Positions 1 to 8,110 of a DNA stretch of 64,000 bases are shown here, one piece after another (within the stretch, counting starts at the first letter, position 1; each line of letters starts with the position of its first letter). Below the pieces are notes generated by a model. That model was not told the DNA's origin. It saw only the letters and a list, made by a program, of their open reading frames with translations, and searched no databases. Origin of the DNA: Pseudomonas putida. GTDB lineage: Bacteria > Pseudomonadota > Gammaproteobacteria > Pseudomonadales > Pseudomonadaceae. The translations under genes were made by a program, and so were the position numbers. The stretch is taken from NCBI RefSeq assembly GCF_002906855.1, contig NZ_MINI01000038.1:1736001-1800000 (forward strand), read 5' to 3'.

Positions 1-3
1 TGC

Positions 4-171
4 TTACCTGTCCTGGGCATCCTTGGCGTCGGCCTCTGCATTGCGTTCATGCACCTTGCGCAGTTGTTCCTCGGTCAGGGGCAGCTTTTTCGCCGTATCG
101 CGCAGCATCATCAGCCCGCCGATGATCGAGCCGAGGGCTATGATGAGTATCAGCCAGGCATACCAGGGCAT
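4..171 (-). CDS. Small DUF2897-like inner-membrane protein
   Basis: A 55-residue protein with one N-terminal membrane helix (about residues 4-27, rich in Leu, Ile and Gly) followed by a short charged cytoplasmic tail. It resembles the DUF2897 family of tiny gammaproteobacterial membrane proteins, whose function is unknown. The ATG at 171 is chosen because an AGGAG Shine-Dalgarno lies about 8 bases upstream; the longer open frame upstream has no such signal. It is transcribed away from pyrF. The stop codon lies close to the window edge, so its downstream neighbour is not visible. Confidence 0.75.
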   Translation of the reverse strand: MPWYAWLILIIALGSIIGGLMMLRDTAKKLPLTEEQLRKVHERNAEADAKDAQDR

Positions 172-355
172 CGTGTGTTCTCCTGTCAGCGTCATGGGGC
201 AGTGCTTGTACAAATATTGAGCAGTTGCCGGTTCCGTTGGTTCAATTATAGGCATCACGCCTTGCCGGGCCAATTCCGTTGACCCGCGGCCCCCAAAGCC
301 TGTGCCACTTCGTTTACAATGCGCGCCGTTTACGACTTGCCAAGAGAACCCGACC

Positions 356-1057
356 ATGTCCGCCTGCCAGACGCCCCTGATCGTCGCCCTGGATTTCCCT
401 ACCCGTGACGCCGCCCTGAAGCTGGCTGACCAGCTCGACCCCGCCCTGTGCCGGGTAAAAGTTGGCAAGGAGCTGTTCACCAGCAGCGCTTCGGGCATTG
501 TCGAAACCCTGTGCGCGAAGGGCTTCGAGGTGTTCCTCGACCTCAAGTTCCACGACATCCCCAACACCACCGCCATGGCGGTGAAGGCTGCTGCCGAGAT
601 GGGGGTATGGATGGTCAACGTGCATTGCTCCGGTGGCCTGCGCATGATGGCTGCCTGCCGCGAAGAGCTGGCCAAGCGCAGTGGCCCGCAGCCGCTGCTG
701 ATCGGCGTGACGGTGCTGACCAGCATGGAGCGTGAAGACCTCGCCGGTATCGGCCTGGACGTAGACCCTCAAGAGCAGGTGCTGCGCCTGGCGGCGCTGG
801 CCGAAAAGGCGGGCATGGACGGCCTGGTGTGCTCGGCACTGGAAGCCCCGGCGCTGAAGGCTGCGCACCCGGCGCTGCAACTGGTCACCCCGGGCATTCG
901 CCCTGCGGGCAGTGCCCAGGATGACCAGCGCCGTATCCTCACCCCGCGCCAGGCGCTGGATGCAGGCTCCGACTACCTGGTGATCGGCCGCCCGATCAGC
1001 CAGGCGGCAGATCCGGCCCAGGCACTGGCAGCCGTGGTGGCAGAGATCCGCGGCTGA
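356..1057 (+). CDS. pyrF: Orotidine 5'-phosphate decarboxylase
   Basis: PyrF removes CO2 from orotidine monophosphate to give UMP, the last step of de novo pyrimidine synthesis in the cytoplasm. The 233-residue length is normal for the family. The TIM-barrel landmarks are visible: VALDF at the N-terminus, KVGKELF, then the catalytic charged cluster FLDLKFHDIPNT, and a C-terminal YLVIGRPI phosphate-binding segment. The ATG at 356 starts MSACQTP; in-frame codons upstream of it would add an unconserved extension. It is monocistronic here, followed at once by a strong intrinsic terminator. Confidence 0.96.
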   Translation: MSACQTPLIVALDFPTRDAALKLADQLDPALCRVKVGKELFTSSASGIVETLCAKGFEVFLDLKFHDIPNTTAMAVKAAAEMGVWMVNVHCSGGLRMMAACREELAKRSGPQPLLIGVTVLTSMEREDLAGIGLDVDPQEQVLRLAALAEKAGMDGLVCSALEAPALKAAHPALQLVTPGIRPAGSAQDDQRRILTPRQALDAGSDYLVIGRPISQAADPAQALAAVVAEIRG

Positions 1058-1070
1058 TATCAGCCAATAA

Positions 1071-1109
1071 AAAGGGCCGACATGCACAGTGCATGTCGGC
1101 CCTTTTTTT
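1071..1109 (+). terminator. Rho-independent terminator of pyrF
   Basis: A nearly perfect 17-bp stem starting AAAGGGCCGACATGC, with the complementary GCATGTCGGCCC arm running into seven T residues. It lies 13 bases after the pyrF stop. Confidence 0.93.
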
Positions 1110-1142
1110 GAGCGCACGCCACAGCATTTTTAGCGTCAGTAA

Positions 1143-1364
1143 GATCGAGCGCCGCCCGCGCGGCGCATCGCGAGCTGCGCTCGCTCCTACGTTTGTTTCT
1201 GGCCAGTAACGCTTGTGGCAGGCGCGCGCGACCGCCTTGCTGGTACGACGCGATATCCCGCCATGCGCCAAGGCGTCCGCGCGCAAATCACGCAGGAATA
1301 ATTGGCCCGAAACAACGTAGGAGCGAGCGCAGCTCGCGATGCGCCGCGCGGGCGGCGCTCGATC
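1143..1364. repeat. 222-bp dyad-symmetric element with 49-bp perfect terminal inverted repeats (REP/MITE-like)
   Basis: The outer 49 bases (1143-1191) are repeated exactly, inverted, at 1316-1364. Each arm contains a GCGCCGC...GCGGCGC palindrome and a GCGAGCTGCGCTCGC palindrome ending in CTCCTAC, the core of the local REP family. Degenerate symmetry continues inward (GGCCA to about 1204 against its complement near 1303, then GCGCGCG and CGCCTTG blocks). It meets at a central GATATC at 1252-1257. The element fills most of the 423-base gap between pyrF and kdsA, and no gene is seen there. It could be a pair of REPs, a non-autonomous mobile element, or both. Confidence 0.8.
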
Positions 1365-1480
1365 TGCGCATCAACTCAGAACACGAGACAAACCCTTGGC
1401 AGTCTTCACCCAATCTCCCGGCAAGCAGACCGCAGGCACTATCCCGACATTGCGTGAAGAACCTTTTTATTACCCTCGAA

Positions 1481-2323
1481 TCAGGCAATAACCAGCGGTT
1501 GGAAACCTTTGACCAGGTCGTCGAGCGCCTTGATCTGCGCCAGGAACGGCTCCAGCTTGTCCAGCGGCAGGGCGCTTGGGCCGTCGCACTTGGCCTGGTC
1601 CGGGTTAGGGTGAGCTTCCAGGAACAGCCCAGCCAGGCCAACTGCCATGCCGGCACGGGCCAGGTCGACCACCTGCTCGCGACGGCCACCGGAGGCAGCG
1701 CCGGACGGGTCGCGGTTCTGCAGGGCGTGGGTCACGTCGAAGATGATCGGCAGGTTGTCGCAGGTGCGCTTCATCACGCCGAAACCGAGCATGTCCACGA
1801 CCAGGTTGTCGTAGCCCATGCAGGTGCCACGGTCGCACAGGATCAGCTGGTCGTTACCGGCTTCCTTGAACTTGTGCACGATGTTCTGCATCTGCGAGGG
1901 GCTAAGGAACTGCGGCTTCTTGATGTTGACCGGTTTACCGGTCTTGGCCAGTGCCACTACCAGGTCGGTCTGGCGGGCCAGGAAGGCGGGCAGCTGCAGC
2001 ACGTCGACCACTTCGGCGACCGGCGCGCACTGGTAGATCTCGTGCACGTCGGTAATGATCGGTACGCCGAACTCGGCTTTGACTTTCTCGAAGATGCGTA
2101 GGCCTTCTTCCATGCCCGGGCCACGGTAGGAGTGGATCGAGGAGCGGTTGGCCTTGTCGAAGCTGGCCTTGAACACGTAAGGGATGCCCAGTTTCTCGGT
2201 AACCCGGACGTACTCGGCGCAGGCGGTCAGGGCCAGGTCCTCGGACTCGAGCACGTTGATGCCGCCGAAGAGGACGAACGGGGCGGTGTTGGAGCACTCG
2301 ATGGTTGGGGTGATCTTGATCAT
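1481..2323 (-). CDS. kdsA: 3-deoxy-8-phosphooctulonate (Kdo-8-P) synthase
   Basis: KdsA condenses phosphoenolpyruvate with arabinose 5-phosphate to make Kdo-8-phosphate, the precursor of the Kdo sugar of the LPS inner core. The 280 residues match the usual length. Family motifs include NVLESEDLAL near the N-terminus, SFDKANRSS, GVPIITDVHE, the QTDL segment, KKPQFLSP and RDPSGAASGGRREQ near the C-terminus. In pseudomonads the housekeeping kdsA normally sits with pyrG and eno; this copy stands apart from them, so it may be a second paralogue (inference). An MDR reductase lies 57 bases upstream on the same strand and could be co-transcribed. Confidence 0.93.
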   Translation of the reverse strand: MIKITPTIECSNTAPFVLFGGINVLESEDLALTACAEYVRVTEKLGIPYVFKASFDKANRSSIHSYRGPGMEEGLRIFEKVKAEFGVPIITDVHEIYQCAPVAEVVDVLQLPAFLARQTDLVVALAKTGKPVNIKKPQFLSPSQMQNIVHKFKEAGNDQLILCDRGTCMGYDNLVVDMLGFGVMKRTCDNLPIIFDVTHALQNRDPSGAASGGRREQVVDLARAGMAVGLAGLFLEAHPNPDQAKCDGPSALPLDKLEPFLAQIKALDDLVKGFQPLVIA

Positions 2324-2380
2324 GGTCTACTCTGCAAATCCCAGTCACTGGTTTCAGTGGCGATAGCCAATCTTACAGAC

Positions 2381-3382
2381 TCACACCTTCAACACCAACT
2401 TGCCGAAGTTCTCGCCGCTGAACAGCTTGAGCAGCGTCTCGGGGAACGTCTCCAGCCCTTCGACCACGTCCTCCTTGCTTTTGACCTTGCCGGTGGCCAG
2501 CCAGCCGGCCATCTCCTGTGCGGCCTTGCCATAGTCCTTGGCGTGGTCCATCACCACGAAACCTTCCATGCGGGCGCGGTTCACCAATAGTGCCAGGTAG
2601 TTGGCCGGGCCTTTGACGGCTTCCTTGTTGTTGTACTGGCTGATGGCGCCGCAGATGACGATGCGCGCCTTGAAGTTGATGCGGGTGAGCACGGCGTCGA
2701 GGATGTCGCCGCCGACGTTGTCGAAGTACACGTCAACGCCCTTGGGGCATTCGCGCTTCAGGCCGGCCAGCACGTCTTCGGTCTTGTAGTCGATCACGCC
2801 GTCGAAGCCCAGTTCGTCCTTGAGGTACTGGCACTTCTGCGCGCCACCGGCGATGCCGACCACATGGCAGCCCTTGAGCTTGGCGATCTGGCCGACGATG
2901 CTGCCCACCGCGCCGGCTGCGCCGGAAATGACCACGGTGTCGCCGGCCTTGGGCTGGCCGACCTCCAGCAGGGCGAAGTAGGCGGTCATGCCGGTCATGC
3001 CCAGGGCCGAGAGGTAGCGGGGCAGCGGGGCGAGGCTGGGGTCGATCTTGTGCAGGCCCTGTGGCTCGCCGGTGAAGTAGTCCTGTACGCCGAGGGCGCC
3101 GCTGACATGATCGCCGGGCTTGTAGTCCGGGTGGTTGGAAGCGACCACTTCGCCGACGCCCAGAGCACGCATTACCTGGCCAAGGGCGACGGGCGGGATA
3201 TACGACTTGCCTTCGTTCATCCAACCGCGCATGGCCGGGTCCAGCGACAGGTACAGGTTGCGCACCTGGATCTGGCCGGCGGCAGGGGCTTCGGCGGGTA
3301 CCGTCTCGAAGGTGAAGTCGTCTCGGCGCACGGCGCCGACCGGGCGTTTGGCAAGCAGGAAGCGGCGGTTGGTCTGGGTCAT
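2381..3382 (-). CDS. NADP-dependent MDR-family oxidoreductase (leukotriene B4 dehydrogenase/CurA type)
   Basis: A 333-residue zinc-free medium-chain reductase. It begins MTQTNRRFLLAKRPVG, the usual start of the LTB4DH/CurA group that reduces enone double bonds with NADPH. The Rossmann dinucleotide motif is AAGAVGS near residue 160, followed by GIAGGAQKC, and YFDNVGG near residue 225 is typical of the group. No zinc-ligand Cys cluster is present. The ATG at 3382 has an AAGGA ribosome site; upstream codons lack one. The physiological substrate cannot be read from the sequence. It is followed by kdsA on the same strand after 57 bases. Confidence 0.88.
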   Translation of the reverse strand: MTQTNRRFLLAKRPVGAVRRDDFTFETVPAEAPAAGQIQVRNLYLSLDPAMRGWMNEGKSYIPPVALGQVMRALGVGEVVASNHPDYKPGDHVSGALGVQDYFTGEPQGLHKIDPSLAPLPRYLSALGMTGMTAYFALLEVGQPKAGDTVVISGAAGAVGSIVGQIAKLKGCHVVGIAGGAQKCQYLKDELGFDGVIDYKTEDVLAGLKRECPKGVDVYFDNVGGDILDAVLTRINFKARIVICGAISQYNNKEAVKGPANYLALLVNRARMEGFVVMDHAKDYGKAAQEMAGWLATGKVKSKEDVVEGLETFPETLLKLFSGENFGKLVLKV

Positions 3383-3555
3383 GGCAGGTCCTTGTGGGCG
3401 ATGAGGTACAGCAGTCAATTTAACCCGCTGATGCAGGTTGGTCCGCAATATCACTGGTAAGCATGGTAGCTCAACCGCTGCCTTGATGATGCTGCCCAGC
3501 CGGGCGGCGGGCTGACTAGACTCAGGACCAATTCATCACCCCCCAGGAGCAGACG

Positions 3556-4317
3556 ATGAGCATGACTTTTTCCGGCCAGGTAGCCATGGTCACCGGCGGT
3601 GCGGCGGGTATCGGCAGGGCGACGGCACTGGCCTTTGCCCGCGAGGGCCTGAAGGTGGTAGTGGCCGATCTCGACGCGGCCGGTGGCGAGGCCACGGTCG
3701 CCTCGATTCGCGAGGCGGGTGGTGAAGCACTGTTCGTGGCCTGTGACGTGACCAAGGATGCCCAGGTGCGCCAACTGCATGAGCGGGCCATCGAGGCCTA
3801 CGGGCGGCTGGATTACGCTTACAACAATGCCGGCATCGAAATCGAACAGGGGCGCCTGGCCGAGGGTAGCGAGGCGGAGTTCGACGCCATCATGGGCGTC
3901 AACGTCAAGGGCGTGTGGCTGTGCATGAAATACCAGCTGCCGTTGTTGCTGTCCCAGGGCGGCGGGGCGATCGTCAACACCGCCTCGGTGGCGGGCTTGG
4001 GTGCGGCGCCGAAGATGAGCATCTACGCCGCCTCCAAGCATGCTGTGATCGGCCTGACCAAGTCGGCGGCCATCGAGTATGCCAAGAAGGGCATCCGGGT
4101 GAATGCCGTGTGCCCGGCGGTGATTGACACCGACATGTTTCGCCGCGCTTACGAGGCAGACCCGCGCAAGGCCGAATTTGCCGCCGCGATGCACCCGGTC
4201 GGGCGTATCGGCAAGGTCGAGGAAATTGCCAGTGCGGTGCTGTACCTGTGCAGTGACGGGGCGGCGTTTACCACCGGGCACAGTTTGACGGTGGATGGTG
4301 GGGCAACCGCGATTTGA
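3556..4317 (+). CDS. Short-chain dehydrogenase/reductase (classical SDR)
   Basis: A 253-residue cytoplasmic NAD(P)-dependent oxidoreductase. It carries the cofactor motif TGGAAGIG at residues 12-19, the structural NNAG motif near residue 90, the catalytic Ser in NTASVAG, the YAASK catalytic Tyr and Lys, and a C-terminal DGGATAI. An Asp (VADLD) follows strand beta-2, which usually favours NAD over NADP. The ATG is preceded by AGGAG at 8 bases. Its substrate is unknown. It lies divergent from the MDR reductase gene with a 173-base gap, so a shared promoter region is possible. Confidence 0.9.
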   Translation: MSMTFSGQVAMVTGGAAGIGRATALAFAREGLKVVVADLDAAGGEATVASIREAGGEALFVACDVTKDAQVRQLHERAIEAYGRLDYAYNNAGIEIEQGRLAEGSEAEFDAIMGVNVKGVWLCMKYQLPLLLSQGGGAIVNTASVAGLGAAPKMSIYAASKHAVIGLTKSAAIEYAKKGIRVNAVCPAVIDTDMFRRAYEADPRKAEFAAAMHPVGRIGKVEEIASAVLYLCSDGAAFTTGHSLTVDGGATAI

Positions 4318-4427
4318 GCCGAGGTTGAATGTAGCCCGCAACTTCTTGACGCAGAACGTTAAGTTGTGTGAATGCGGATTTTTTGTCGGCTGTCTATACT
4401 TTTGCTTCTCGGAGTCTGGGGGCAACA

Positions 4428-5255
4428 GTGGAAGCAGAAAATGGCAACAAGCCAGCCCGGCATCCTTCGATCATGGACTTCGCGGCCTGTCGTGGGATTG
4501 CCGAGGGGCCCGTGTTCATCGTCGCGTCGGGGGCCTCGGCAAAGGGCTTCCCCATGCAGCGCTTCGCCAATGTGCCGATGATCACGCTCAACGGCGCGAT
4601 CTCGATGTTCTCGGAACAGGGCCCGCGTCCGTACTTCTACGTGTGTACCGATACCGGGTTTGCGCACCAGCAGCCTGAGCTTTACGCCAAGGCGGTGCGC
4701 CTTAGCCGGCGCCTGGCGATCTGGCCAAGTGAAGTCGGAGCACTGCCTGTATCGACCAAGGCGCAGGTTTTCCCGCTGGCCAAGGCGGCGCGCTCGCGCC
4801 TGTTCGACTCACTGTTCAATCCTGATCCGGCCGTGGTGCGCAGCCGTGCCTTCTGGGGCAACCGCTCGCGCTCTGTAGGCTTCAGCAAAGACCTCTCGCA
4901 AGGCTTTTTCGATGCCCGCACGGTGGCGTATGCCGCGCTGCAAATTGCCTGTCATCTGGGCTTCAACCAGGTTTTCCTGGTGGGTGTGGACCTCGACCAG
5001 TCGGTGGGGCGCTTTTATGAAACTCCAGGTCAGGCGGTTTCGCGCTGCCACCTGGACGAGGCCTATCAACGGCGCATCCTGCCCTCGTTCAAGCTGATGG
5101 CCGATCAAGTGGTCGGCGAAGACTTTGCCGTCTACAACCTTTCTGCCACGTCGAAAATGCCGGATTCGGTCATCCCGAAAATCACTGTCGAGCAGGCCCA
5201 GGCGATCATCCTTGGCAGCGCTGCACAGGCGTTACTGTGCAACCACCTTGCGTGA
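4428..5255 (+). CDS. WaaZ-like lipopolysaccharide core biosynthesis protein
   Basis: A protein of about 275 residues resembling enterobacterial WaaZ (RfaZ), which is needed for adding a third Kdo to the LPS inner core. Supporting segments are PVFIVASGASAKGFP near the N-terminus, ITLNGAISMF, YFYVCTDTGFAHQQ, SVGFSKDLSQGFFDARTVAY, and VFLVGVDLDQSVGRFYE. The GxSxxG-like loop and the GVDL segment suggest a nucleotide-sugar enzyme fold related to DUF115 proteins. No signal peptide or membrane helix is seen. The start is uncertain: GTG 4428 is preferred because a TATACT box at 4395-4400 would put the transcript start after the ATG at 4368; ATG 4473 is also possible. The resemblance is from recalled family patterns, not an alignment. 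Confidence 0.6.
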   Translation: MEAENGNKPARHPSIMDFAACRGIAEGPVFIVASGASAKGFPMQRFANVPMITLNGAISMFSEQGPRPYFYVCTDTGFAHQQPELYAKAVRLSRRLAIWPSEVGALPVSTKAQVFPLAKAARSRLFDSLFNPDPAVVRSRAFWGNRSRSVGFSKDLSQGFFDARTVAYAALQIACHLGFNQVFLVGVDLDQSVGRFYETPGQAVSRCHLDEAYQRRILPSFKLMADQVVGEDFAVYNLSATSKMPDSVIPKITVEQAQAIILGSAAQALLCNHLA

Positions 5256-5284
5256 CCGTTTACTCCCAGCAGATCATGATCGGC

Positions 5285-6445
5285 TCAATGGCTGCTGGCT
5301 TGTTGCGCGCTTTGCCCTACGCCCTGCAGCGCTCCGGCAACGGCCACACACCCAAACAGCAAGACCCCGCCAAACCCTAGCAAGGCCACGCCCGAACCCA
5401 GGCGGTCACTCAGTACCCCGGTCAAGATCACCGGCACGCTGAAGCCCAGGTAGGCCAGCAGGAAGAACCCCGCGCTGGCACGCGTCTTTTCGGCCCCGGC
5501 CAGTTCATTCACCGCCGCCAGTCCGCCGAGGTAGATGAAACCATAGCAGGCGCTGCTGGCTGCCACCGCGCCGGCCAGCACCGCCCACAGGCGGCCGCTT
5601 TCGGCGCCCCAGGCCAGCAAGGCATAGCTGCACGGCAGGATCGCCAGGCCCAGCAGGGTGGCCGTGCGGCTGGACATACGCCGGGCCAGCGGCTGGAACA
5701 GCAGGCCGCAGCTGATAACGCAGAACGTCGAAAACCCCGACCATGCGCTCAAGTTGTGCTGGCGCAGGATCCCAGGCAGCAGGGCGATCACCAGCCCGAC
5801 GCAGGCCCAGGCCAGCAGAATGGCCAAGCCATATACCACGCTAACACCCGGGTAGCAGGGCAGTCGCAGCATGGCACTGCGCTGTGCCGGCCGCGGGTCG
5901 GGCAAGCGCCATACCAGCAGCACAGCTACCGCGCCAAGCAGCAATTGCAGGTGGAAGCTGCCGGGTGTCAGGCTCGGGCCACGCAGCAGGAACAGGCTGG
6001 TCAGCGCCGCGCCCAGGCCAAAACCCAGCGAAGTGCTGGCGGTGACCCAATTGGCGGCACGCGCACTGCTGCCGGTGCCCATCAGTTCAGCCATGTAGGC
6101 CGTTGCCGTGGCTGATGCCAGGCCTGTGCCCAGGCCCAGGAAGAAGCGCGCTACGCCGAGGGTTTGCAGGCTGGGGGCGAACAGCATGAGCAAGGTGGCG
6201 ACCATGGACAGCATGAGCGCCGCGAGGATCAGCGGCCGCCGCCCGACCCGGTCGGCCAGCCCGCCCAGGGCCAGCAACACCGGCAGCACGCCCACCACGT
6301 AACCGGAGAAGGCCACCGCGGTGGCTGCGGCGCCCTGGCCGGAGAGGTCGGCGTAGGTGATATAGAGCGGGGCCTGCAGGTTGACCGCCAGGGTGATCAG
6401 GCACAGGGCGAAGGCCAGCAGGGCGGGGGAGTAGCGCGAGGGCAT
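5285..6445 (-). CDS. MFS transporter, drug-efflux type
   Basis: A 386-residue major facilitator with about 12 hydrophobic helices. The loop 2-3 signature GGLADRVGRRPLI (around residues 60-72) is clear, and the N-terminal half has the LGLGTGLASATATAYMAE helix typical of proton-driven exporters. It is transcribed divergently from a MocR-type regulator with only 150 bases between the starts, so it is the most likely target of that regulator. The substrate is unknown. Length and topology are normal; no truncation is visible. Confidence 0.88.
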   Translation of the reverse strand: MPSRYSPALLAFALCLITLAVNLQAPLYITYADLSGQGAAATAVAFSGYVVGVLPVLLALGGLADRVGRRPLILAALMLSMVATLLMLFAPSLQTLGVARFFLGLGTGLASATATAYMAELMGTGSSARAANWVTASTSLGFGLGAALTSLFLLRGPSLTPGSFHLQLLLGAVAVLLVWRLPDPRPAQRSAMLRLPCYPGVSVVYGLAILLAWACVGLVIALLPGILRQHNLSAWSGFSTFCVISCGLLFQPLARRMSSRTATLLGLAILPCSYALLAWGAESGRLWAVLAGAVAASSACYGFIYLGGLAAVNELAGAEKTRASAGFFLLAYLGFSVPVILTGVLSDRLGSGVALLGFGGVLLFGCVAVAGALQGVGQSAQQASSH

Positions 6446-6473
6446 AGGTACGGTCCTGGTTCTTGGGTTGTCA

Positions 6474-6500
6474 GTACCGGCCTTTTCGCGGGGCCGGTAC
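6474..6500. repeat. REP-type hairpin between MFS and MocR genes
   Basis: Perfect 9-bp inverted repeat GTACCGGCC / GGCCGGTAC around ttttcgcgg. It sits within the divergent promoter region, 29 bases from the MFS start. Confidence 0.7.
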
Positions 6501-6595
6501 AGGGGACATTGCCCTCAGCCCAAACACCCAACAAGGCACACCCGGCCCGCATTTATGCTTAACTGTTCGCCCAAAATTAGCAAACACCCAGCGCC

Positions 6596-7993
6596 ATGCA
6601 CTTCACCCTCGACCGCCAAAGCCCCACCCCGCTGGTGCAGCAACTCACCGACCACCTGCTGGCCTGGATCGAACAGCAGCGCGTGCGTCCCGGTGCCCGT
6701 CTGCCATCGATCCGCAGCCTGGCCCGCGACCAGTCGGTCAGTGCCTCCTGCGTGATCGAGGCCTACGACCGTCTGGTCGCCAGCGGCTGGCTCGAGGCAC
6801 GTCATGGCACCGGCTTCTTCGTCGCCGAACGCAAAGCCACCGCCGCAGCCGAGCATCAGCCTGTGTGGGGCGAGGCGGGCGATAGCAACTGGCGCCAGTT
6901 CCGCGAAGGCCACGACGAACTGCTCAAGCTCGGCTGCGGCTGGCTGCCGAACAGTTGGCGCGCGGACGTCGAACTGGCCCAGGCGATCCGCCAGGTCAGC
7001 CGCGGCAACCCGCAGGACCTGTTCGACTACAGCCCGCCGCTAGGCCTGGCCAGCCTGCGCCAGCACTTGCACAAGCGCCTGGCACGGCTGGACATCGCTG
7101 CCGGCCCCGAACGCATCCTCACCACCCAAGGTGCCAGCCATGGCCTCGACCTGCTGGTGCGTACCTTGTTGCGCCCCGGCGACACCGTGCTGGTGGAAAA
7201 CCCTGGCTACTACAACCTGTACAACCTGCTGCGCCAGCATCAGGTGCGCATGCTGCCGGTGCCGCGCACGGCGACCGGCCCTGACCTTGCAATGCTCGAA
7301 CGCTTGCTGGCCGAGCACCGCCCGCGTTGCCTTTTCACCAACAGCCTGTATCAGAACCCCACGGGCACCAGCCTTGCGCCCAAGGTTGCCTATCGCCTCC
7401 TGGAGCTGGCCCGCGAGTACGACCTGCGCATCATCGAGGACGATATCTACGCTGACTTCCAGGAAGGCCCGGCCACCCGCCTGGCCACCCTCGACAGCGA
7501 GCAACGGGTGATCTACCTGGCCAGTTTCTCCAAGACCCTGAGCAGTTCGCTGCGCGTCGGCTACCTGGTGGCCGATGCACCCTTGGTGGCGCGCCTGGCC
7601 GAGCTGAAGATGGTCAGCGGTATCGGTACTTCGCGCTTCGCCGAACAGGTGGTCGGGCAGATGCTGGCCAATGGCAGCTACCGCAAGAGCGTCCAGCGCC
7701 TGCGGGTGCGGCTGGGGCAGCACATGGCCAAATTGCTCGGGCAACTGGAACAGTACGGCTGGCAGGTGTTCTGTGAGCCGTATGGCGGGATGTTCGTCTG
7801 GACGCGGGTGCCTGGACGTGATTTCGTCAGCCTTGAGCGCCTGGCACTGGAGCATGCGGTGTTGCTTACTCCGGGCAGCGCCTTCGACTACCAGGGCGCC
7901 GCCAGCGACTGGCTGCGCATCAATGTCGCCTATGGGCAGGACGCCCGTGCCCAGGGCTTCCTTCAGCACGCAGGGCGACCTTCAGCTAGCTGA
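6596..7993 (+). CDS. MocR/GntR-type regulator with aminotransferase domain
   Basis: A 465-residue fusion. Residues 1-75 form a GntR winged helix (LVQQLTDHLLAWIEQQRV, LPSIRSLARDQSVSASCVIE, ARHGTGFFVA). The remainder is a class I PLP aminotransferase fold with NPGYYN, the Asp in IIEDDIYADF, and the PLP lysine in SFSKTLSSSLRVGY. MocR proteins use PLP or its derivatives as effectors and commonly activate neighbouring transporter or metabolic genes. The divergent MFS gene is the obvious candidate target. The small stretch CGCGVLPN-like after the linker is not diagnostic of PdxR, and no pyridoxal synthase gene is nearby. Confidence 0.9.
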   Translation: MHFTLDRQSPTPLVQQLTDHLLAWIEQQRVRPGARLPSIRSLARDQSVSASCVIEAYDRLVASGWLEARHGTGFFVAERKATAAAEHQPVWGEAGDSNWRQFREGHDELLKLGCGWLPNSWRADVELAQAIRQVSRGNPQDLFDYSPPLGLASLRQHLHKRLARLDIAAGPERILTTQGASHGLDLLVRTLLRPGDTVLVENPGYYNLYNLLRQHQVRMLPVPRTATGPDLAMLERLLAEHRPRCLFTNSLYQNPTGTSLAPKVAYRLLELAREYDLRIIEDDIYADFQEGPATRLATLDSEQRVIYLASFSKTLSSSLRVGYLVADAPLVARLAELKMVSGIGTSRFAEQVVGQMLANGSYRKSVQRLRVRLGQHMAKLLGQLEQYGWQVFCEPYGGMFVWTRVPGRDFVSLERLALEHAVLLTPGSAFDYQGAASDWLRINVAYGQDARAQGFLQHAGRPSAS

Positions 7994-8110
7994 TCGCGAC
8001 ACGCTCATAGCCATTTGACACCATTTGGGCGCCAACCTCTTGTTAGCAGAGTGATAACGTTGCCACGCTTGGCCCTCGGCAAAACCTGGCACGGTGAAGG
8101 GGAATCGGCG

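Noticed and set aside
1069..1480. Possible CRISPR or IS in the pyrF-kdsA gap
   Set aside because: The repeats form one inverted pair without regular spacers, and there is no transposase frame. REP/MITE-like structure explains it better.
4346..4400. Full sigma-70 promoter for the WaaZ-like gene
   Set aside because: TATACT at 4395 is good, but no -35 hexamer lies at the right distance (TTGACG at 4346 is too far), so it was not listed as a separate feature.
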